Of a stretch of DNA of 64,000 bases, positions 36,062 through 46,149 are shown piece after piece. The notes beneath the pieces are model-generated. The model was not told where the DNA came from and ran no database searches. It saw only the letters and a list, made by a program, of their open reading frames with translations. Source of the DNA: Hevea brasiliensis (lineage: Eukaryota; Streptophyta; Magnoliopsida; Malpighiales; Euphorbiaceae); the NCBI RefSeq assembly GCF_030052815.1, contig NC_079495.1:114287795-114351794 (forward strand), in the 5' to 3' direction. Every line of letters begins with the position of its first letter. Within the stretch, counting starts at the first letter, position 1. The position numbers and the translations under genes are program-made.

Positions 36062-38170
36062 TATTAGTAGTATGCCCTAAAGCATATCATTTAGTATGTA
36101 TCTTGTACATATTTTATTAATAAAAGGCAATTTCACTTTTTTTATTACATAATGTATTTATGCGTAATAGAAAAGGTCCATTGATATTTTGTTAGAAATT
36201 CTATTCTTAAGTTGTTAAGAATATGAGTGATAATATTTCTAGCACAAAGTATCATAAATTGGTTTACAATCGAGGATACTTCACACAGGACATGACTTAT
36301 CCAAAAAGATTGTAATCATGTTTGTTCCCAATGTATTTATATGAGATACAAATAAGATGGAGTGGTGAGTCTCATGCCACATAACAAACATGATAGGCAC
36401 TTATACATGATAAGTAGGCCAAACCAGTGACGCATATGACAAGCACATGGAGTTTACTCTTGTCAATGCATTGTCATATATCACATCAATGCATATAATC
36501 TTTAGACCTGAGATAACATAGTTATCTTATATATAGGTGGTTTGAGTTTGATACTGCTTTCATACTTGTACTGTGTATAGGTATATGGGCATGTGTTGGC
36601 TCCTACTAGTTATATATGGAGATAGGTGTTGATCAAGATGGAATCTGTTACCCTAAGTAAATAGGGATAAAATCCTATATTCATTTAATTATTCTTGATG
36701 TTTCAAGTTCCTGGCTAGGACAAACAGATTTAGTCAAAAAAGAGTTTCTGACAAGAAAATCTAATTAATCAAGAACTGAAATTAAAAGAGAATATAATGT
36801 TCACAGCAAATGGGGTTTGACATTAACCATGACTTTAGCTCGAATTGGGATTTTATAACAGAGAGATTCTAGTGCATAATAACATATGATTAAAGGTTCA
36901 TTTAAGGTATTCTTTATTACTGATTGGGTGGCCATGGCACGCTATGCTAGGTGTCAACCATGGTCTATGAGATGCCTAAAATAATTTAGAGAAATCATTC
37001 ATGGTAAGAAAGAGTTATGATGATATTAAGATTTTATATCATATCTCATTGCCAATTAGTGATGAGCCTAGTAAGTCATGCACATATACAAGTTAATCAC
37101 CAAGTAAAATGTGATTTAATTGATTAATTAAAGAGTTTAATTGATTAATTAAATAGGTTTGGTTTACAATGAGATTGTAAAGTCCCTAGCATGGCTTGAA
37201 ACTAAATCTAGATTATTAGATGTACAGTATAAGTTAAATTTATATTTAAAGTGTTTAAATATAAATTTAATTGTGAGAAATTAATTAATGGAGATTAATT
37301 AATTAATTTATATTTGATATAAATTGATTAGAAGATGAGAAATAATGATTTTAGGTTGAAAACTCAAAATTAAAACATAAGGGTAATTTTGTCATTTCAC
37401 ATGGTGACATGTGGCACCATGAGATGGTGGCACATGGCACCATATAAGTTTACCATTTGTCTTCCTATCATGCAAGGTGATCAAAGTCAAGATTAAGTCT
37501 AGCTTTGACACTTGGCTTAATGTGATTAAGTCAATTAAAAATAAGATGCAATGTGGTGGTGACATGTGGCAAAGGGTTTAAGTGATTATTTGACCTAATT
37601 ATAAAAGGGAGAAGAAAAGAAGAAACAAAAAACTCTCTCTTGTCTCTCAAAGGTGGCGGCACTCTCTCCCATCTCCTCTTCTTGCTTTCTTCATCAATTC
37701 AAAGAGAAATCATTCATTCCCTTTGAATTAAAATTGCTAGGAATTGTTTCTAGTGTCCTATATACACATATAACATCTCTAAAAGCAAAACCCCAAATTA
37801 TAATTGGTTGGCAAGGCTTGAGAAGCAAAATTGGGGGCTGCCCATTGGTGATCTTGGTGTGGACAAGCTAGAGGGACAACACTTGGGGTCCTAGGAGCTT
37901 CCTAAAGGTGTCAATTGCATCCATAGTGCATCAAAGAGGTTAGTGTCCAAATTCCTCTTTCAAATTATGGTTTAATAGAATTAATTTGTTCATTCACAAT
38001 CTTTAATGGCAAATAAAGATCCTAATACATATTAAAAGTGTTTTAATATGTAATTGAGCATTGAAATTAATTAGGCACATAAGAGATGTGGCATGATGCA
38101 TGAAACCATAGAAGAAAAATTTTGAAATTCAATGCCTCAATGCACTAATTACCATGCTTCTGCTCCTTCA
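36062..38170 (+). mobile_element. Solo LTR, 2.1-kb family, copy 2, inside the Athila-like element
   Basis: It runs from TATTAGTAGTATGCCC (first TG mutated to TA) to GCTCCTTCA, flanked by cattc (36057-36061 and 38171-38175). It is collinear with 13885-16005 but in opposite orientation. A 72-codon frame after the TATA box (37653-37871) is only partly kept in the other copy and is not called. It entered after the Athila-like element was in place. Confidence 0.88.
37600..37608 (+). promoter_or_regulatory. TATA box of solo LTR copy 2
   Basis: TATAAAAGG, preceded by TGACCTAAT as in copy 1. A CT-rich, leader-like stretch follows from about 37630. Confidence 0.65.
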
Positions 38171-38175
38171 CATTC

Positions 38176-38817
38176 AAGTTGCATTTCACAAAATTTACAC
38201 AAGACACACCTTTAAACATGTGCTATCAAATAGATTTTCTATATCAACAATTCAACACAAGTTTAAAAGTGTTACTGTTCACAGGGACTAGATAAATGCA
38301 GAATTTGCTTTTTACTTGTTCCTCTCAATTCTTCTCTTTTTGCTACAAGTCTCAATTTGCCCAATCTTTATGAATGACCTACAAAAGATAAACAAATGTC
38401 ACCCTTGAGTTTAATGAGGGTAAAAATGAAAATGAAATGAAATAGAAAATCAATAAACTGTAAAAGGATACGCTTGGGTTGCTTCCCAAGAAGCACTTGT
38501 TTAAGGTCTTAGCTTGACCACTTCAGATATGTTAATCAGAAAGTGGCTTCCTTCCATAATAATTGTCATATAATATGGCATATGGGTCTTGATGTAAAGG
38601 GCCCTTAAGATTGGCTAGATTTGAAGCAAATTTGCATGTAGCATGAACAACACTTGGAGTTGAATCACATGCTTGGGTTGAAGAAAGCTTTAGCTCATGG
38701 AGGATATAAAATGATGAAGGAGGTATCCATGAGAGAAAAGGGTCTTTCTGGTGGTGTATGTGAACGATCCATCAATGAACTCAGGTTGATGGTTTTATCA
38801 ATTTCCTCAACCACCAA
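38176..38817 (-). other. Internal region of the Athila-like element after gag
   Basis: No domain is recognised. It is the minus-strand downstream continuation of the gag remnant, cut by the solo LTR on its left. Confidence 0.5.
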
Positions 38818-39690
38818 CTACATTTCTGACTCATTTCCATATAAGCCCTCGTCTAATGACCCTCCAAGGATAAAAGAGTTGTTTTCTTCAGCTTCAAGTT
38901 CTATTTTTTCTTCAAGTAACTCATTTTCTTGTGGAAACTCTATTGGTAACTCATATTCAAGAGATTTTTCTTTTTCTAATTGAGACTCCACTTCTTCTAC
39001 AAATTCAAATTCCCATGAAGCATTGTCATAGCTTAACCCATTATCCCCACCTTGATTATTTAGCTCCTCCTTATAAAGTCCATTCATCATCTTGATTGAT
39101 AGTTCATTTTTCTTCATTGATGTCTCGAGATCATCCAATTTAGCTACCATCTCTTTAAGTTTTATTCCTTGATCTTCTTGAATCTTCAATAATTAGTTAA
39201 ATAGATTTTCAAATTTATCTTCTTCCTCTTCATGTTCCACTCCTTTCTCTTCTTCAAACTCAAATGGTTGGTGTGAAATATTGGGTTGGTTGTCGTATGC
39301 AGGATATTGGTGACTCCAGCCCTACAGTGAAGGGTCCCAATGCCATTGGTAATCAAAATGTGCCATGTCATTCAACAAGTGAATGACATCTTCATGACCA
39401 CTTTGAAGAACATGATCATCAGTTGCCCAAGCTCCATAATCTACCCAATTTCTTGTCACTTCATCCAAACCATCATAGAAACAAAGAATAAGAGATTGAT
39501 TTGAAAGGTTGTGGTTGGAAAATCTCTCTACCATATCATTAAATCTTCCCCAAGTAGCATAAAAGGGTTCCAAGTGCAGTTGAGCAAAACTTGTGAAGAC
39601 TTGTACATGAAACATTTTGAAATAACTAACAAGATAAGAAAATGGAAACAAAATTAGAAATATAAAAGAAAATTTCAAAAAGAAAAACAC
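38818..39690 (-). pseudogene. Gag of the Athila-like element, with two stops
   Basis: The minus-strand frame is continuous from 39690 to 38818 except for a TAG at 39322-39324 and a TAA near 39190. The first part has EPFYATWGRFNDMVERF and CFYDGLDEVTRNWVDYGAW, matching the second half of the Athila-type retrotransposon gag domain (FYxAWxRF...FYxGL). The rest is acidic and coiled-coil-like (KLKEMVAKLDDLETSMKKNE, then many Glu). The first 20 or so residues of the open frame are hydrophobic and probably not part of Gag. No zinc knuckle is seen. The TAG may come from CAG. The N-terminal half of the domain is missing. Confidence 0.7.
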
Positions 39691-39774
39691 AAAGTAAATA
39701 AATAATAAAAGAAAATTAAAAAGGAAATGTCTAAATTAGCCAAACAACCAAATCATCTAATATCAAATAATAAT

Positions 39775-39792
39775 TCCCTGGCAACGGCGTCA
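39775..39792 (-). other. Primer-binding site, tRNA-Asp type
   Basis: TGACGCCGTTGCCAGGGA on the minus strand differs at two of 18 positions from the Athila primer site TGGCGCCGTTGCCGGGGA. It lies six bases inside the 5' LTR and fixes the orientation of the element. Confidence 0.85.
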
Positions 39793-39798
39793 AAAACT

Positions 39799-41500
39799 TT
39801 TTTGCGCAATTCTGCAAGTATATGGGTCGTATCAAGTAATGGAGTGATAAGTAAAGTATTGTTCCTACAAGGATTTTCCGTTTGAGTACCAAACTATGAA
39901 TGAAGCTATTATTTGGGTTAATGATTGATGAATAAATGGTAAATACAAATGAGCAAAGTAAATTGATGAATCTAATTGGAATGGGTAAAGAGCAAGCAAA
40001 TAAATTTTAAATCTAGATGCAATTAAACTAAATTAATAATGGGTAATTTAAATCAAAGTCTAATTATGATAAAAATGATTTCAGAGTTGGGGGTTTATGC
40101 ATAAATTAATTGGGATTTGTCTTGGGTATTCCAATTTTAAGGGAAAATAGAGTTTGAAGGTGATTGATTTTAAATTCCTTTGATATCTTTTTCAAGTAAA
40201 CCAAAGTATGTTCTAAAATAACCAAACCTAGTTTCGTATGATATTTGATTACTTTAAAACTCATTAAGTTTTGTAACCAATCATTAATTCCTCTTAAAAC
40301 CCTAGTTTATTTCTAAATCTAGGTAATTTAAGTTCCAATCCTTGATTATCTACTAGTAACCTTCACCTTTCGGTCCTTCAATCAAAGATTAACATAATAC
40401 CCAATGGGTACCAACATTAGGCAAGTAAATCAAGCACACAAGGAAGGAATCAAAACTCATATTTATATAAAATATGGAAATAACCAGTCTAAATCCACAA
40501 ATTAATCTAAAACATATTTCCTAACTCTGAAATCCAGAGAGTTTACTCACTCATGTTGGTATTTACAAGAGAAATTGATGGAAAAGTAAAGAAAAACATG
40601 ATAAGAGGACTAAAAATAGAAAAACCCAGGTAGAAGAACCCAAAACTCTGATTTTTGGAGCTTCCAGAGATGGTTGCAACAGCTCTTTTTTCTCGGAATT
40701 AATGGCGTCCTCCTCCCTTTCTCTCTCTGTAATTTTTCTTTCCATTTTGTTTCTTATTGTTTCCTCTTGTGGCAAAAACTAGAAAATGATCCTTTTATAT
40801 GGTCCCAAAAGTTGCCCTAAAAATAGATGAGAGCCAAGGAGTGGATAAGAAATGAGGTGTAGAAAAATCCAAGTCAGTAGAGTTATTCATGTTTTGGACA
40901 GTCTGCTTAGGGTACTGCTTACCCTAAGCAACTTTTTCAGCAATTTTCGGCCTGTGGTTGCACTATCTGCTTAAGGTTAAGCAGACTCTCAGCAAATCTT
41001 GGCAGGTTTGGAATAAAATGAGTTTTTCTGCTCATGCTTGACTTTCAGCTTGACCTGTGTTGCACCTTAAGCACTGTTTTTTACTCTAAGCAGGATCTCA
41101 AGCAATTCTCGGCAGGTTTTGGGATGAATGCTTGAATGTGTAGGATTTAAGCTGTGCTCGACTTGCGACTTAAGGTTAAGCAATATGACATACTCTGAGC
41201 AGCATCATAAGCAAAGTCTTAAGTAAATTTTGGCTAACTTGATCTTTCAAGGCTTGATTTCTTCAACTTTCCTCTGTGCTTAGGGAACTCTAAATTTCTT
41301 CAAATCACTTCCTAATGCACTCATTGACCCTCAATTCGCCATAAAAACCTTTAAAAAAAATAACAAAATTACAAAAATCAAATATAAAGTAAATAAAGTT
41401 AATAAATATGGTAAAATTTAAAAACATAAAATATACTAAAATATAAGGGCAAAATGGATGCAAAACTACCCTAAAATGCCTATATGAAATGAGTGCAACA
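39799..41500 (-). repeat. 5' LTR of the Athila-like element
   Basis: 1702 bp. The minus strand begins TGTTGCACTCATTTC at 41500. The TATA box is at 40789-40802 and the 70-codon frame at 40563-40775 (MPQEETIRNKMERK). Palindromic GCTTAAGGTTAAGC motifs recur as in the partner. Confidence 0.85.
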
Positions 41501-43293
41501 AATTCTATGTTAACTTATAGCCTAGAATGTCATGCTAATTGAACATCCAATATATTCTTTGAAAAATTTCTAACTGTGCTTTCCATTTAAGGAAGATAGA
41601 AAAACATATGATCATAATTCATTAAATATAAAAGATTGTCAGTAAGCAACAAAAGAGAATTGTACACTATTTCTTTATCAAAATTTTAGAAAGTCTTCCA
41701 AGTTGAAAATTATTTAATGTTCCAAATGCTCTATCACGATGGATGGGAAAACCATAATTGAGTATATTAGTTTGCTTTAACAACTCCAAATGTGCTTCTT
41801 GTGAAACTTCAATCTTTGCATATTTGCATCTCTCTCTTCCTATTAACTAGAAGTTTCTTTCAATTGTGATTAAAATATAGTGAAAGGAGAGTAATTGTAT
41901 GAACATTCAACTTGGAAAAGAATTGACTAATTCCCATAAATTTCTGTAACTTTGTTAATAGAAAAAGAATATAAGATTAACATCCACCTACCAATTTATC
42001 AATCCATAAAAAAATCTACCTACAAAGTTTTTTTTTTCTTATAAAATAATTTCATCTATTAACGTGGTTGGGATAAGTGCATTAGATCATGAAATGTAGT
42101 TGATCTAATGGGCTATGATCAACTTGCAGAAGCTAGTATGTACATCGCTGATGTTTAATCTAGTCTTTTACCATATCAATGCAAATAAGGTTACACAAAA
42201 TTATTTCAACATATTCTAAAGGTTAAATCAAAACTTTCATGGATAACACAAAATGATTTTAATGAATTCTAAAAATGAAAACAGAATGTTCATGGGAAAC
42301 ACAAAATGATTTCGACAATTCCAAAATCTGAAAATTTTCCAAAATAGAGTGAATATCAACAAATTAAACTTCATAAATAAAAAATAAAATCCTAGCAAAT
42401 GGGCAGAGTGAGTGAATATTAAAAATTAAATATCATAAAAAAACAAATGAATAAAAAGCATAAAATTAATACTTATAACAAAGAAATTAAGAAGAAGAAA
42501 TACATAACATACTCAATCTTGATGAAACAAAAGCAAAAACCCAATCATAGATAAACAAAACAAACACATGATGAGAGAAGGAGTAAAATAGCAAACAGAA
42601 ATTAAAATAATTTACAATCATACAAAACAATTATAAAAAATTGCCAAAATTGTACTAAAAGTGTCGTGGTCCAACATTATTACAATAAAAGCATAATTGA
42701 AAACAAGAATAACTTTACTATTAGGAATCAAATCATGTTTACTCAAAATTGAAAAATGGAAGAAATTAATCGTATTTGCAAATGGAAAAGAAGAGGAAAT
42801 TCATTATTACTTATCAAATCAAGGAGAAGAAATTTAGAGAAGCAAAGGGGTAGAAGAAGATGCTTTCTCAACTAGACATAAATCAAATTATGATAGAAGA
42901 AGAAAGAAAAGAGAAAAAAAAAATCATGATAGAAGAGGAAAGGAAAAAAAAAAAAAAAACAAAATGGCAAGCATTCAGGTGAAATAATGTTGTTTGACAT
43001 CCTATGCATGTAAAATGAAAATGGGGAAGGGTTTTGAATGTGAGAAGGCAAAAATAATACACACACACACACACACATAGAGATAAATATGGCGTCATTA
43101 AAGGGATGAATAGGAAGGAACAAATGAGCTTGACAAAGGGAAAAAGGACATTAATTTGGAGAGATTAACAAAACTACTACTGAAATTGGCATCATTCCTC
43201 ACAACAATGATTTTTTCTATGGATTTAAATATTATTACATGTATGTTTCAAGAAAATGGGGCCAAATTATAATATATTTGCATATGTATATAT
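41501..43293 (+). other. Unassigned flank of the Athila-like element
   Basis: No terminal repeats are seen. A minus-strand open stretch of about 60 codons near 41660-41850 (RCKYAKIEVSQEAHLELLKQ and onwards) looks more protein-like than its surroundings, but I recognise no family. The right part is very purine-rich on the plus strand (42780-42960) with long A-runs. Confidence 0.4.
43059..43077 (+). repeat. (AC)n microsatellite
   Basis: About nine and a half uninterrupted AC units. Confidence 0.95.
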
Positions 43294-46149
43294 TGTGCAT
43301 CACAGAAGTGTGCTAACTATAAAGAAATAAAACAAAATAACCATAATAATAAAATTTATGTGGTTTACCCTCTCAATATAAGGTTACAGTCATAAACATG
43401 CCATCTCCCACTATTAATAAAAAATTAACAATTACAAGCTCAAAATTAACTACCCATCATCCTAATTATACTTAAAAGAGTGCTCATTATATAACTGCTT
43501 ACAGTAAATACATTAGTTAGTCCTTCTTAATCTCTTTTGGATATAATCTAATATATTTACTACTTTAAATATATTATACATTACAAAGGGTGTCTTCAAT
43601 TATATATGTAAGAGCCCCTTCACCAATAGACAAGAATTTCTTCCTCTTGAATTTTATGCCCTTTCTGCACCTTAGACCAAAGCTTTTTTCCCTCCATGGG
43701 ACTGCAATGGACAATAGTCTCTTCCTTTTGGACTATGCCCTTTCTTCACTTTAGGCAAAAGCCTTTCCCTCCATGAGACTGCAATGGATAAGAGTCCTTC
43801 ATCAATGGGAAAAGCCAAATAACCTCTCAACAATACTCCTATTTATAGTGTTAATCCTCTCAATTTTAATCTAATTAGAAATCCCACTCAATTTAGGAAT
43901 AACGCAATAATAAGAATTATACCTGATGTTGAAAATATTTGTCTATCATACCGAGAAATATTTCTCTTACTCAAATTTGGAAAACATCTTCCAAATCCAC
44001 TAGGATTTTGAGTCATAAATTTAACAATTTTCATCTTGAATCAAAATCCATTAATCATTACATGCCTTGCAGTTATTCGGTGTCACAATTAGCAAATCTC
44101 CATACTTAATATTAAACCCTTCAAATCTTCAATTTTTCAATCTTCATCTTAGGTGTAACTTATTTTTTTCTTCAAAAATCTTTGTATCATCAACCTTCTT
44201 GATTTTGCATTAAGAGTTTCACCTTAATTTTAACTTTCTACCACCTTGAACTTGCATCACCATTGTTACATGTGCGACTTCTACATGTCACAATAACTCT
44301 ACTATAACTAAATTCCCCAAGATCATTCCCCAAGCTTTGATAACAATTGTTGTGCACTGTGAAAGTGTGTTAACTATAAAGAAATAAAACAAACAAACCA
44401 TAATAATAAAATTTATGTAGTTTACCCTCTCAACATAAGACTAAATCCAAGGGCAAGCTATCTTCCACTATTAATAAATAATCAACAGTTAAAAACTCAA
44501 AGCTAACTACCCATCATCCCAATTACACTCAAGAGAACTCTTATTATATAACTGCTCATAGAAAATATGTTAGTTAGTCCTTCTCAGTCTCTTCTAGACA
44601 TAACGCAATATATTTATTGCTTTAATTGCATTATATACCAAAAAATGTGTCTTCAACTATATGAGTGAAAGCTCACTCACCAATGGATAAGAATTATTTC
44701 CTCTTGAATTCTATGCATTTTCTCTACCTTAAGCCAAAGTCTCTTTCCCTCCATGGAACTGCAATGGACAATAGTCTCTTCGTCTTGGATTATGCCCTTT
44801 CTTCACTTTAGGCCAAGCCCTTCTCCACTTTAGGCCAAGCCCTTCTCCCTCCATGAAACTATAATAGGCAAGAGCCTTTCATCGATGGGCAAAGCCAATA
44901 ACCTCTCCATAAACTCATATTTATAGTGTTAATCCCCTTAACCTTAATTTAATTAGAAACCTATTCAATTTAAGAATAACACTATAATAGGAATTCTACT
45001 TAATATAGGAAATATTCTTGCATCCTATTGAAGAATATTTCACCTATTTAAATTAGAATAAGATCTTCCAAATCTTATTAGGATTTTAAGTCACAAATCT
45101 AATAATCTCCACCTTGGCTCAAAATTCATCGACCATTACATACTTTGCAATTCTTGGGTGTCTTCAATTATTAAATCTCCATGCTTGAGTTAGAACCCTT
45201 CAAATCTTTAATTTTTCAATCTTCAATTCTTCAATTCTTCAAACTTCATCTTGAGTGTAGCTTTTTTCTTCAAAATCTATATGCCATCAACATTTTTGAT
45301 TTTGCATCAAGAGTTATACCTTTAATTTTAACTTTCCACCACCTTAAGCTTGCATCACCATTATTGCGTGTGTGACTTTTACATGTTACAGTAACTCCAC
45401 CTTAACCAAATTCACCAAGATCATCCCCCTAAGCTTCGATATCAATTATTATGCACCACAAAAGTGTGTTAACTATAAAGAAATAAAGCAAATAAATCAC
45501 AATAATAAAATTTGCATGGTTCACTCTTTCAATATAAGTTACATCCATGGGCATACTATCTTCCACTATCAATAACAACCAACAATTACAAGCTCAAAGC
45601 TAGCTACCTATCATCTTAATTATACCCAAGAGAACCGTTACTATATAATTGCTCATAGTAAATATATTAGTTAGTCCCTCTTAATATCTTCTAGACATAA
45701 CCCAATATATTTACTACTTTAACTACATTATACACTACAAAGAGTGTCTTCAACTATATGGGTAAGAGCCTGCTCACTAATGGACAATAATTCCTTCCTC
45801 TTAAACTCTATATCCTTTCTCCATCTTAGGCCAAAGTCTCTTTTCCTACATGGGACTACAATGGATAAAAGTCTCTTCCTTTTTAACTATACCCTTTCTT
45901 CACTTTAGGCCTAGGCTGAAGCCTTTCTCATTTTATGGGGCTACAATGAGAAGAAGCCTTTCATTAATGGACAAAGCCAAATAACCTCTTCATAATACTC
46001 CTATTTATAGTGTTAATCTTCTCAATCCTAATCTAATTATGAATTTCACTTCATTTTATTATAACACTATAATAAGAATTCTACTTAATATAAGAAATAT
46101 TCTTACATCCTATTGAGGAATATTTCTCCCACTCAAATTAGAAAAGTAT
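43294..46149 (-). mobile_element. Tandem multimer of a small non-coding copia-like LTR element
   Basis: The order is LTR 43294-44026 (733 bp), internal 44027-44350 (324 bp), LTR 44351-45104 (754 bp), internal 45105-45449 (345 bp), LTR 45450 onwards (cut at 46149 by B2). On the minus strand each internal part starts with a decayed tRNA-Met primer site (TGTTATCAAAGC at 44334-44345, TGATATCGAAGC at 45433-45444) and ends in a purine tract (AAGGTGGAGAT in the second). LTRs have a TATA box (CACTATAAATAGG on the minus strand). No protein is encoded. Terminal-repeat retrotransposons in miniature are known to form such LTR-internal-LTR arrays, although these LTRs are longer than usual for that class. 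Confidence 0.78.

Larger units (their letters stand above)
31093..41500 (-). mobile_element. Athila-like Ty3/gypsy element carrying only gag
   Basis: Two LTRs of about 1.7 kb in the same orientation flank an internal region of 7.0 kb, of which 2.1 kb is a later solo LTR. The primer site pairs with the tRNA-Asp type used by Athila elements. Only a gag remnant is found; no protease, reverse transcriptase or integrase motif is visible. The shared flank aattc (31088-31092 and 41501-41505) is the likely target duplication; three further matching bases make the exact edge uncertain. Such gag-only elements resemble the TR-GAG class described in plants. The LTR termini (TATTTGTG inside, TGTTGCAC outside on the minus strand) are imperfect. 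Confidence 0.8.

Noticed and set aside
37653..37871. 72-codon plus-strand frame downstream of the TATA box in solo LTR copy 2
   Set aside because: The equivalent part of solo LTR copy 1 does not keep the same frame, so it is probably chance.
42872..43123. Overlapping minus-strand frames rich in Phe and Ser
   Set aside because: They arise from purine-rich low-complexity DNA and the (AC)n tract, not from protein coding.
43294..46149. Possibility that the 1.1-kb tandem units are a satellite
   Set aside because: Primer-site and polypurine-like motifs sit at the right places between LTR-like units with TATA boxes, which fits a retrotransposon multimer better.
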